Of a DNA stretch of 64,000 bases, positions 49,304 to 57,119 are shown piece by piece. Under the pieces are notes generated by a model that made no database searches, was not told the origin of the DNA, and worked only from the letters and a program-made list of their open reading frames with translations. Position numbers and translations under genes: made by a program. Each line of letters opens with the position of its first letter. Position 1 is the stretch's first letter. Origin of the DNA: Bacillota bacterium (lineage in GTDB: Bacteria > Bacillota > Sulfobacillia > Sulfobacillales > JAIMBI01); contig JAKADP010000002.1 of the NCBI GenBank assembly GCA_021820465.1, positions 1-64,000 on the forward strand, in the 5' to 3' direction.

Positions 49304-50092
49304 GTGGGTGTGGTGCTGCGTCCGCTGGACGACCCGCAGAACAAAGTGGTCAAGGCCGCCGCGCGCCTCGGCGTGAGTCGCGAGGCGCGCGAGCGGGCGG
49401 GCCAGGCGCTGGTGGAAGGCCCGCACGCCGTCGAAGAGGCGCTGGCCCACGGCGTGGCCGTGCGCACCGTGCTTTACAGCGCGCGCCTCTTGGACCGCCC
49501 CGGCGGGCGGGATCTGCTGGATCGCACCACATGGACGCGTGCGCGCATGATTTATGTCACCGACCGCGTGTTGGACACCGTGACGCAGGTGGAGTCGCAC
49601 CAGGGCATCGCTGCCGTCGTCGCGTGTGACTTGCCCTGCGCCGCCGTGGTGCCGGCGGCCCCCGCCCTCGTGCTGGAAGCGGTCCAGGATCCCGCCAACC
49701 TCGGGGCACTGGTGCGCTCGGCGGTGGCCTTCGGGTTTCGCGTGGGGGTGACGCGCGGGTCGGTGGATCCGTTCAACCCCAAGGCGTTTCGGGCCTCCGC
49801 GGCCACCATGTTTCGCGCAGGCCTGGTGCGGCTGGACTACGCGTGGTCCGTGCCAGCGGGCGTGAGCTTGGTGGTCAGCTCGCCGGCGGGCAACGTGCCG
49901 TATACGGACTGGGACTGGTCCCGCCCCACGGCGCTGGTGGTGGGCAACGAGGGCGCAGGCGTGTCGTCCGAGCTGGCCGACCGCGCGGTGGCCCGCCTCT
50001 GCATTCCGATGACTCCCGGCACTGAGTCGCTGAATGTGGCGGCTGCTGGCGCCGTCATTATGGCCGACGCCTATCACCGCCGCCCCTCCTGA
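49304..50092 (+). CDS. SpoU/TrmH-family RNA 2'-O-methyltransferase (YsgA-like)
   Basis: A 262-residue methylase of the knotted SPOUT fold. The three SpoU motifs are intact: AVQDPANLGALVRSAVAFG, LVVGNEGAGVSSEL and IPMTPGTESLNVAAAGAVIMADAY. The N-terminal 90 residues form the L30e-like RNA-binding domain (ALVEGPHAVEEALAHGV). It probably methylates a ribose in 23S rRNA. GTG 49304 follows the rplT stop by two bases. The Bacillus homologue ysgA also sits between rplT and pheS. Confidence 0.88.
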   Translation: MGVVLRPLDDPQNKVVKAAARLGVSREARERAGQALVEGPHAVEEALAHGVAVRTVLYSARLLDRPGGRDLLDRTTWTRARMIYVTDRVLDTVTQVESHQGIAAVVACDLPCAAVVPAAPALVLEAVQDPANLGALVRSAVAFGFRVGVTRGSVDPFNPKAFRASAATMFRAGLVRLDYAWSVPAGVSLVVSSPAGNVPYTDWDWSRPTALVVGNEGAGVSSELADRAVARLCIPMTPGTESLNVAAAGAVIMADAYHRRPS

Positions 50093-50171
50093 CCCCCGGC
50101 GCGCATGCGCCGGCGCCCGCCGTTGCACAGTAAGACACACGTCAGCTGGCGGCGGCAGGAGGGAGCGGGTC

Positions 50172-52127
50172 ATGGCCCCAAAGAGCAAACCAGCGCTGCA
50201 TCCGCGCAAGGGGGCACACCCGCATCCCCCATCGCCGCCCGGGCTCCAGGCGGCGCTCGCGCTGCGCCGTGAGCCGTGGCCGTGGCGCAAGGCGATCGGC
50301 GCCCCCATCGCCACCGCGATGGCGATGGCGCTGGGGTTGGCGCTGGGCCACTTTTCCTGGGGCACATGGGCGTTTATGGGGGCATTCACATCGATGTATG
50401 TGGATCCCATGCCGTATGGCCCGCGCGCCCGCCGGCTGCTGGCCGTGGGACTGGGCCTCGCGGCGGCCATGGCCGTCGGGTCGCTGGCGGCCGTGAGCTG
50501 GTGGACGATGGCGGTGGGCCTCGCGGTGGTGGCCGGGATGGGGACGTTTCTCACCGGAGCCTACGACGTCCCCTTGCCGGCCGGGTTTATGTTTGTGCTG
50601 GTGGCGTGCATTGCCGCCGCGCTGCCCGTCCATCCCGCGCTGACCCCCCTTCGGGTCGGATGGGCCCTCGCCGGGGCAGCCCTGGCTTGGCTCGTGGGCA
50701 TGGCGGGCTGGGGCTGGCACCCCCGGCGGCCCGAGCAGCAGGCGGTGGCCCACGCATTGGGGGCGCTGGCCCGCTATGCCGTGCATGCGGGGGGGCCCGG
50801 GGGATTTCGCGCGGAAGCTCAGGCGGCGCAGGCCGTGGCGGCGGCGGAGGCGGCTGTGGCTCCGCTGGCGCGCCTGAGGTTCCGGGGGCCGGACGCCACG
50901 CGCCTCGTGCTCTTGGCTCACGAGACCCGCCGGCTGTTTGATGCGCTGGCGCTGGAAGCCCCGCCGGCCCCCGCACGGGCTCAGGTGGGCCGCATCCGGC
51001 GCGCCGCCGACGCGGTGACCGGCGAGGTGTCGCCCCAGCGGGCGCCTGAGGCTGGGGGAGGACGTGTCGGGCGGGCTTTGGCCCGCCTCGAGCGGATACT
51101 GGTGTTTCGCGGCAGCTGGCCTGGCCTCGTCCCGGCCGCGAGCGGTGGGCCACCGACCCCCGGGGAGCGCCTGCGCGCGGCGTGGGGACGCACGTCGCTG
51201 GTCCGGGTGGACGCACTTCGCATGGCCTTGGCCGTCGCGGGGGGCACGGCGCTGGCGGGGGGGCTGGGCGAGGCTCATCCGTATTGGGTGCCGCTCACCA
51301 TCGCCGCTGTCCTGCAGGGGCAGAGCGTTCTAGGGATGCTGGAGCGAGGCATTCAGCGGGTGGCGGGGACAACAGTGGGGCTGGCGCTGGCGGGCGGGCT
51401 TCTGGTGTGGCACCCGGCGCCGTGGGCTACCGTGGCCGTCATGCTGGTGCTGCAGTTCCTGCTTCTGCTGTTCATCCGCGCCAACTATGGCGTGTCCGTG
51501 GTGTTCATCACGGCGCTGGCGCTGATCATCATCGTGACGGAGGTGCATGGGCCGGTTGGGCCTCTGCTGTGGGCCCGGTGGGTGGACACCCTGGGTGGGG
51601 TGCTGCTGGCCAGCCTGGCTCTGTGGCGCCTGTGGCCGCGCGACGCCTCCCGCCGGCTGCCGGCGGCCTTGGCCGAGGTGGTGGAGCAGGCGGGGCGCCT
51701 CTGGCGGCAGCGCCTGGCGGGGCCGGGGCCCGACCCCGCCACCGCGGCGCGGCTTGGGGCCGCCGTCGCGACCCTCGGGACGCTCAGTGCCGACGCCGCA
51801 GCGGAGTGGCAGCGCTCCCCCCGACTCGAGCGCCTCTGGCCGGCGATTGTCGGGGCCCGCCGCCTGGCCTGGGTGGTGCGGGCGGGGGCGTGCCGCCCTG
51901 CAGACACTCGCGCGGAGCAGGACGCCTGGACCCATGCCTTTGACCGCCTCGCCGCGGCCGCCCGGACGGGGTCTCTGCCAGAGTCTGGGCCCCTCAGGCG
52001 GCCAGCGACCGCGCCGGCGGTGCACGCCAGCCTGCTGACGCTGGATCGGGCCCTTGCGCGGGCGGCCAGCGCCGCGGAGGGAGGACGCGGCCCCGCGGCG
52101 CCCGCCGGCCAGCCGACGCCATCTTGA
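50172..52127 (+). CDS. FUSC-family membrane transporter (aromatic acid exporter-like)
   Basis: The 651-residue protein has two blocks of membrane helices (about 40-180 and 385-515) separated and followed by cytoplasmic helical regions, the layout of FUSC/YccS-type proteins. The second block reads VDALRMALAVAGGTALAGGLGEAHPYWVPLTIAAVLQGQSVLGMLERGIQRVAGTTVGLALAG, the core FUSC signature (YW-x-PLT and R-x-x-GT-x-x-G). Members export aromatic acids or similar anions; the substrate here is unknown. ATG 50172 follows GGAGGGAGCGG. It interrupts the Bacillus order between the methylase and pheS. Confidence 0.85.
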   Translation: MAPKSKPALHPRKGAHPHPPSPPGLQAALALRREPWPWRKAIGAPIATAMAMALGLALGHFSWGTWAFMGAFTSMYVDPMPYGPRARRLLAVGLGLAAAMAVGSLAAVSWWTMAVGLAVVAGMGTFLTGAYDVPLPAGFMFVLVACIAAALPVHPALTPLRVGWALAGAALAWLVGMAGWGWHPRRPEQQAVAHALGALARYAVHAGGPGGFRAEAQAAQAVAAAEAAVAPLARLRFRGPDATRLVLLAHETRRLFDALALEAPPAPARAQVGRIRRAADAVTGEVSPQRAPEAGGGRVGRALARLERILVFRGSWPGLVPAASGGPPTPGERLRAAWGRTSLVRVDALRMALAVAGGTALAGGLGEAHPYWVPLTIAAVLQGQSVLGMLERGIQRVAGTTVGLALAGGLLVWHPAPWATVAVMLVLQFLLLLFIRANYGVSVVFITALALIIIVTEVHGPVGPLLWARWVDTLGGVLLASLALWRLWPRDASRRLPAALAEVVEQAGRLWRQRLAGPGPDPATAARLGAAVATLGTLSADAAAEWQRSPRLERLWPAIVGARRLAWVVRAGACRPADTRAEQDAWTHAFDRLAAAARTGSLPESGPLRRPATAPAVHASLLTLDRALARAASAAEGGRGPAAPAGQPTPS

Positions 52128-52152
52128 CTTTGCGCATCCGCCCCGCTAGCAT
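52124..52152 (+). promoter_or_regulatory. Promoter of the pheS-pheT T-box transcript
   Basis: TTGACT (52124-52129), a 17-base spacer and TAGCAT (52147-52152). The -35 box overlaps the stop codon of the FUSC gene. Confidence 0.85.
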
Positions 52153-52164
52153 CAGCAAAAATTG

Positions 52165-52379
52165 AACTCGATGACCAAGACAAGTAGCTCTCACCCGACG
52201 CCCAGGAAGCGCTTCCGAAGGGATCTCCCGGGATTGGAAGAAGCGTGCGGCGGGCCAGCGAAATTCCCTTGCGAGAGGCGCCCTGAACACCGTGGCTCGG
52301 CACGGAGTAGGGGTGACGGGGGCGCCCGATAGCGCGCGGAGAGCCGGCTTTGGCCGGAAATCAGGTGGTACCGCGAGCA
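52165..52379 (+). promoter_or_regulatory. pheS: T-box leader of pheS-pheT
   Basis: The T-box core AGGTGGTACCGCG lies at 52363-52375. Stem I begins near CGATGACCAAGACAAGTAG (a typical T-box 5' end), and a phenylalanine specifier TTC is visible in GCGAAATTCCCTTGC near 52262-52266. A terminator follows. Low charging of tRNA-Phe would allow read-through into pheS and pheT. Confidence 0.95.
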
Positions 52380-52405
52380 AATCGCCCTGTGGGGGCGATT
52401 TTTTG
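52380..52405 (+). terminator. T-box terminator before pheS
   Basis: AATCGCCC-tgtgg-GGGCGATT is followed by TTTTG. It overlaps the region that would pair with the T-box sequence in the antiterminator. Confidence 0.93.
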
Positions 52406-52432
52406 TTTTGCGGCGTGAAGGGAGGGTGCCCG

Positions 52433-53476
52433 ATGGCGCGCAGGATGGGCAGCGAGGAGTGGGCCACCGCGGCGCTGGCCGAAATCGCGGCGGCCAAGAC
52501 GGTGGCGGACGTCGAGGCGCTCCGGGTCCAGTACCTGGGGCGGCAGGGCCGCGTGACGCGCGAGCTGCGGGCGATGGCGGGTCTGCCGCCCGACGAGCGG
52601 CGAGCGCGGGGCGCGGTGCTGAACGCCTGCAAGGCCGATATCGAGCAGGCGCTGGCCCAGCAGCGGGAAGTGCTGACACGGGCGGAGCAGGCCCAGCGCC
52701 TGGAGGCGGAGCGGCTGGATATGACGCTGCCAGGGGTGCCGCCGGCGTGGGGCACGATGCACCCCATCACCCGGGTGCGGCGGCGTCTGGCCGACGTCAT
52801 GGTGCGGCTGGGCTTCACGATCCGCACCGGGCCTGAGCTGGAAACCGAGTGGTACAACTTTGAGGCCCTGAACATGCCGGCGGAGCACCCGGCCCGGGAG
52901 ATGCACGACACATTTTATCTGGAGGCGCCGTACGTGCTGCGCACGCACACCTCGCCCTTTCAGATTCGTGCCATGCGGGAGGCCGGCGGAGAGCTGCCCC
53001 TGCGGGTGGCCACGCTGGGCTTCACCTACCGCCGCGACGATGATGCCACGCACACGCCGCAGTTCATGCAGATGGAAGGGCTGGTGGTGGATCGTGGCAT
53101 TGGGCTGCCCGACTTGAAGGGCGTGGTGTTGGCGGTCGTGCGGGACGTGTTTGGCCCGACGGAGCGCGTCCGGCTTCGCCCCAGCTTCTTTCCGTTCACC
53201 GAGCCCTCGGCGGAGGTGGACATGAGCTGTCCGCTGTGCCTGGGCGCCGGGTGCCGCGTGTGCCACACGGGCTGGATCGAGGTGTTGGGATCTGGCCTGG
53301 TGCATCCCCGGGTGTTGGAGGCGGGGGGGTATGACCCCCGCGAGGTGTCGGGCTTTGCCTTCGGGTGGGGCGTGGAGCGTGTGGCCATGCTCCTGTACGG
53401 CCTTGACGAGCTGCGTCCGCTCTATCAAAACGATGTGCGCTTCCTGCAGGCGTTTGACGCGTGGGGCGCCTGGTGA
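52433..53476 (+). CDS. pheS: Phenylalanyl-tRNA synthetase alpha subunit
   Basis: PheS is the catalytic half of the alpha2-beta2 enzyme. The 347-residue chain has an N-terminal coiled coil (about 10-90: QYLGRQGRVTRELRAMAGLPPDERR) and the class II core: HPITRVRRRLADVMVRLGF, TEWYNFEALNMPAEHPAREMHDTFYL, LRTHTSPFQIRAM, and the motif 3 region FGWGVERVAMLLYG. An insertion CPLCLGAGCRVCHTGW has four cysteines spaced like a zinc site, a variant found in some bacterial PheS. ATG 52433 follows GGGAGGG. Confidence 0.96.
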   Translation: MARRMGSEEWATAALAEIAAAKTVADVEALRVQYLGRQGRVTRELRAMAGLPPDERRARGAVLNACKADIEQALAQQREVLTRAEQAQRLEAERLDMTLPGVPPAWGTMHPITRVRRRLADVMVRLGFTIRTGPELETEWYNFEALNMPAEHPAREMHDTFYLEAPYVLRTHTSPFQIRAMREAGGELPLRVATLGFTYRRDDDATHTPQFMQMEGLVVDRGIGLPDLKGVVLAVVRDVFGPTERVRLRPSFFPFTEPSAEVDMSCPLCLGAGCRVCHTGWIEVLGSGLVHPRVLEAGGYDPREVSGFAFGWGVERVAMLLYGLDELRPLYQNDVRFLQAFDAWGAW

Positions 53477-53525
53477 GCAGGGGCCCTCATTCCGGGGAGA
53501 TGCGACGGGGAACAGGAGGTGTGAT

Positions 53526-55862
53526 GTGGACCTGCCGATGAGTTGGCTCCGGGAGTGGCTGCCGGGTCTGGAGCTGGAGCCCGAGCGCATTGCCGCGCAG
53601 CTGGAGCAGATGGGTTACGAGCGGGATGGGCTCGTGGCCGGCGAGGCGGATCTGGCCGCGGTGCGGCTGGGGCAGGTGCAGGAGCGGCGGGCTCATCCCG
53701 CCGCTGACCGCCTGGCGGTGCTCATCGTGTCCGTGGGGGCGGGCGAGCCGGTGCAGGTGGTCACCGGCGCCCCCAACGGCCACCCGGGCGACCGGGTGTG
53801 GCACGCCCCGCCCGGGACCCGGCTGCCTGACGGGCGCCAGTTGGGTGTGGAGCACTTTCGCGGCGTGCGGTCCGACGGCATGTTGCTGTCGGCCGAGGAG
53901 CTGGGCTATGTGGGCGCGGGCGGCGGCTTGTGGATTTGGGAGGGGCCGGGGCAGGTGGGGGACCGATGGCCAGCGGTCATGGGCACCGAGGCCGTCCTCC
54001 AACTCTCCCTCACCCCGAACTTGGCGCAGTATGCCCACTCCGTGCTGGGCGTGGCGCGCGACTTGGCGGCCTTGGCGCGCCAGCCGCTGCCGCCGCTGCC
54101 TGCAGGCCTTCCCTTGACGGGTGGCGACGCGCTGGTGCAGATTGACGCCCAGGATTTGTGCCCGCGCTACGCGGTGGCTCAGCTGGCGTGCGCGGCCCCG
54201 TCGGCGGGCGTCCCCCCGCTGTGGCAGCGGCGCCTGGCCCTAGCCGGGGCTCGGCTCATCCATCCGATCGTAGACGCCACGAACGCCGTGCGCATCGACA
54301 TGGGCCAGCCGCTGCACGCGTTTGACTTGGACCGAGTGCGGCTGCCGCTGGTGGTGCGGCGCGCCGCGGCCGGCGAGCGGCTCGTGCTGTTGGATGGAAC
54401 CACGGTGACGCTGGGCTCAGAGGACCTTGTCATCGCCGATGCGGATGGGCCGGTCGCGCTGGCGGGTGTGATGGGTGGTCAGCGGTCGGCCGTGACGGCG
54501 GACACCCGCCGCGTGCTGCTGGAGTCGGCCCACTTCGACCGCGCGAGCGTCTACCGCACGGCCCGGCGGCATCATTTGGGGAGCGACGCGGCGGCGCGGT
54601 TTGGGCGCGGAACCGACGTGGAGGCGGTGCTGCCCGCCGTGGCCCGGTTTGTGGACCTCCTGCGCACGTTCGGTGTGGACGTGGCGGTGGAGGCGGTCCA
54701 GGTGGTGGGGCCCCCTCCCCGACCCCGCCATACCGCGTTTCAGCCGGAGCGCCTCCGCACGTGGACCGGCCTGGCCCTGGACGACGCGGAGCTGGCGCGC
54801 CACCTGGAACGCTCCGGTTTCACGCTGGAAGCCGGCCGCATTCGCGTGCCCAGCTGGCGAGTGGACATCGAGGGGCCGCAGGACCTTGCCGAGGAAGTGA
54901 CGCGGCTGGTGGGGATGGATGCTGTGCCGGCGCGGCTGCCGGAGCGGGCCACCCCAGGTGTCGGGGACCCCGATACCCGGCAGGCCGATCAGCTGCGCGA
55001 TTGGCTGGTGGCCGGGGGGTTCGTGGAAGTCGTCTCGCGGAACTTCATTCCGCGCGGTGTGTCGGAGCGCCTAGGCCTCGTCCCACCCATGCATGTGCTG
55101 AAAAACCCGCTCCGCGAGGAAGAAGCCGTGATGCGCACCAGCGTGTGGCCTGGCCTCCTGGAGGCGGCGCGCTACAACCGGGGCCGCGGCGGTGATCGGC
55201 TGGCGCTGTTTGAGGTGGGCCCCGTGTACCAGGGCACGCCCGCAGCTCCCGTGGAAAGCGTGGAAGCCGGCGTCCTGGCCATCCTGGGTGAGTGGCCCGG
55301 CCTGTTTGGGACGTTGCGGCAGTCGGTGTACGACCTCAAGGGCCTCGTGGAGGAAATCTCCCGCCGCCTGGGCTGGGGGTTTGATTGGGCCCCGTGGGCC
55401 GGGCCCGCCGGCGCACTGCACCCCGGGCGCTCGCTGGCCATTGTGCGCGATGGCCAGGTGTGGGGAGCCCTGGGCGAGCTGCACCCAGCGGTGCTGGAGG
55501 AGTGGCGGCTGCCCCGCACGGCGGTCGCCCGCTGGCAGGTGCCGCCCGTGGTGGCGGGGCGGGAGCGCGGGGGCCCGCGGCCCCTGCCACCGCCCCCGTA
55601 CCCCGCCGTGCGGCGCGACGTGTCCCTGCTGGTGCCCGATGGAATGCCCTGGGCCCACATTGCCGCCTTGCTGCGGCGCCACGCAGGACCCGACGTGGAG
55701 TCTATTCGGCCCTTCGACCGGTACGTGGACCCGTCGGGGACCGCGGTGACGGTGGCCATCCGCTACCGGGCGGCGGATCGCACGCTGACCGACGCCGACG
55801 TGGACAGCCGGCAAGCCGCGCTGGTGGCGGCGCTGGCCGAGGCGGGCATTACGCGGCGCTGA
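53526..55862 (+). CDS. pheT: Phenylalanyl-tRNA synthetase beta subunit
   Basis: PheT carries editing and tRNA-binding functions. The 778-residue protein has the usual order: N-terminal MSWLREWLPGLE, the EMAP/OB tRNA-binding domain (QVVTGAPNGHPGDRVWHAPPGTRLP), the B3/B4 editing domain (ALAGVMGG, LESAHFDRASVYRTARRHHLGSDAAARFGRG), the B5 domain, the pseudo-catalytic core (LKNPLREEEAVMRTSVWPGLLEAARYN) and the C-terminal ferredoxin-like anticodon domain (FPAVRRDVSLLVP-type YPAVRRDVSLLV...TLTDADVDSRQ). GTG 53526 has AGGAGG at 6 bases. It follows pheS by 49 bases under the same T-box. Confidence 0.96.
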   Translation: MDLPMSWLREWLPGLELEPERIAAQLEQMGYERDGLVAGEADLAAVRLGQVQERRAHPAADRLAVLIVSVGAGEPVQVVTGAPNGHPGDRVWHAPPGTRLPDGRQLGVEHFRGVRSDGMLLSAEELGYVGAGGGLWIWEGPGQVGDRWPAVMGTEAVLQLSLTPNLAQYAHSVLGVARDLAALARQPLPPLPAGLPLTGGDALVQIDAQDLCPRYAVAQLACAAPSAGVPPLWQRRLALAGARLIHPIVDATNAVRIDMGQPLHAFDLDRVRLPLVVRRAAAGERLVLLDGTTVTLGSEDLVIADADGPVALAGVMGGQRSAVTADTRRVLLESAHFDRASVYRTARRHHLGSDAAARFGRGTDVEAVLPAVARFVDLLRTFGVDVAVEAVQVVGPPPRPRHTAFQPERLRTWTGLALDDAELARHLERSGFTLEAGRIRVPSWRVDIEGPQDLAEEVTRLVGMDAVPARLPERATPGVGDPDTRQADQLRDWLVAGGFVEVVSRNFIPRGVSERLGLVPPMHVLKNPLREEEAVMRTSVWPGLLEAARYNRGRGGDRLALFEVGPVYQGTPAAPVESVEAGVLAILGEWPGLFGTLRQSVYDLKGLVEEISRRLGWGFDWAPWAGPAGALHPGRSLAIVRDGQVWGALGELHPAVLEEWRLPRTAVARWQVPPVVAGRERGGPRPLPPPPYPAVRRDVSLLVPDGMPWAHIAALLRRHAGPDVESIRPFDRYVDPSGTAVTVAIRYRAADRTLTDADVDSRQAALVAALAEAGITRR

Positions 55863-55959
55863 CCTAAGAGGCGTGTGGTGTCAAAAAAAGTCGAGGTGGG
55901 GCAGGAAAAGAGGCGCATCGGCGAGAATGAGTCGCCAGAAGTAGCGGGGAGGGATGGCA

Positions 55960-56274
55960 ATGGCGGGTTCCGAGGGCGGGACCGTCACCCGCACGGTGGT
56001 GGCGATCTACGGCGAGGAGTATCCCCTGGTGAGCGACCTGCCCCCGGAAGCGGTGCACGCGCTGGGACGCATGGTCGACACGCGGCTCCGCATGCTGGCG
56101 GCCAAGCACCCGCGCGTGCCGTCGACGCGGCTGTCCATTTTGACGGCCCTGACCCTGGCGGAAGAGCTGGCGCGGACCAAGGCGGAGCACGCCGAGGCCG
56201 TGGCGGCCCTGCAGGCCCAGTGGCGGCGCGAATCCAACACCCGCCGCGTGGGCCAGGGCGGCCAAAGCAGCTAG
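55960..56274 (+). CDS. zapA: Cell division protein ZapA
   Basis: ZapA binds FtsZ and bundles its filaments at the division site. The 104-residue protein shows VVAIYGEEYPLVSDLPPEAVHALGRMVDTRLRMLA and a C-terminal coiled coil (LTLAEELARTKAEHAEAVAALQAQW), the ZapA layout. I chose ATG 55960 over 55954 because GGGGAGGG lies 7 bases before it. In Bacillus, zapA follows pheT in a similar order, and mutS2 comes soon after, as here. A very strong hairpin begins in its stop codon. Confidence 0.88.
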   Translation: MAGSEGGTVTRTVVAIYGEEYPLVSDLPPEAVHALGRMVDTRLRMLAAKHPRVPSTRLSILTALTLAEELARTKAEHAEAVAALQAQWRRESNTRRVGQGGQSS

Positions 56275-56321
56275 GCACAGCCAAGCGGGCCGGCGTGGGT
56301 GCGGCCCGCTTTGCTGTGCCT
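56273..56321 (+). terminator. 19-bp hairpin starting in the zapA stop codon
   Basis: AGGCACAGCcAAGCGGGCC pairs with GGCCCGCTTtGCTGTGCCT (one mismatch) around an 11-base loop. It begins at the second base of the TAG. It should end zapA transcripts although no U-tract follows. Confidence 0.75.
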
Positions 56322-56429
56322 GCCCGGCGCTCGGCGTTGCGCGACCGAGTGCTGCGCGGTGTTCCGCGGGTTATTCTAGAGACGCGAGCTGTGGCAAGGA
56401 TTGAGCCGGTGGACGGAAGGGGGCGGGCC

Positions 56430-57119
56430 GTGGGCGGATCTTTGTGGGTGGTGTCTCAGGGCACCGCCCTGACGGCAGGCGCACAGCGGGGAGACGTCGA
56501 CGTGCGCTTGGGCGCGGCGGACACGCCGCGCAGCACCACGGTCCGTGCGGCCCTGCTGACCGGGCAGAACCCGCTGGCGGCCGCGGGAGCGCCCCAGCGC
56601 GGGCGCCCCACGCCGGCGCTGAGCGCCTTCGTGCGCCAACATGTGCTCTGGGCCGGGCCCCGGGACCTCTGGGCCAACGCCCATCGGCCGGATGCGTTTC
56701 GGGGCGAGCCATCGGTGATGATGGTGGCCGCGGCCGCGGCCGGCGTCACCGTCCGCACCGTGGGCCACCTTCGCCGGGGCGAGGCGGTGGCCGGTGACGT
56801 CACCGGGGCGTCCCTGATTCGCCGCGGGCATTCTGACCTGATGCCAGACACGCCCGAGCGCGTCGTGGAGCGGCTCGCGGGCTGGGCGGCCCTTGGCCAC
56901 CGCGTGTGGTGGGAGCTCGATCCCCACGTGGATGGCGGGGTGGTGGACGCGGTTCTGTCGGCGCTAGGACAGCGGGGCGTGCGGTGGGCGGCCATCGGGC
57001 TGCCGGGGCCGGGGGTCGACGTGTGGCCCGATGCGGTTGCCGTGTGGAGTGGCGTAGACTGGACGCCGCCTGCCGCCATCACGGAGCTGCTGCCCTCGTG
57101 GTGGCGGCAGGCGCCGTGA
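56430..57119 (+). CDS. Unrecognised protein coupled to mutS2
   Basis: An open frame of about 229 residues ends in a TGA that overlaps the GTG start of mutS2 (GTGA). The start is uncertain: GTG 56430 (AAGGGGG upstream), GTG 56409 or GTG 56391 are possible; the track start (55875) would overlap zapA and its hairpin. Visible stretches are SLWVVSQGTALTAGAQRGDVDVRLG, PSVMMVAAAAAGVTVRTVGHLRRG and GLPGPGVDVWPDAVAVWSGVDW, suggesting an alpha/beta fold with several Gly turns. I do not recognise a family. The tight coupling to mutS2 is the only context. Confidence 0.6.
   Translation: MGGSLWVVSQGTALTAGAQRGDVDVRLGAADTPRSTTVRAALLTGQNPLAAAGAPQRGRPTPALSAFVRQHVLWAGPRDLWANAHRPDAFRGEPSVMMVAAAAAGVTVRTVGHLRRGEAVAGDVTGASLIRRGHSDLMPDTPERVVERLAGWAALGHRVWWELDPHVDGGVVDAVLSALGQRGVRWAAIGLPGPGVDVWPDAVAVWSGVDWTPPAAITELLPSWWRQAP

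Noticed and set aside
55875-56429. Long 414-residue ORF from 55875 covering zapA
   Set aside because: Its first half is an out-of-frame reading of zapA (Arg/Gly/His-rich, low complexity) and crosses the zapA terminator hairpin. Only the part after about 56391 looks like protein.
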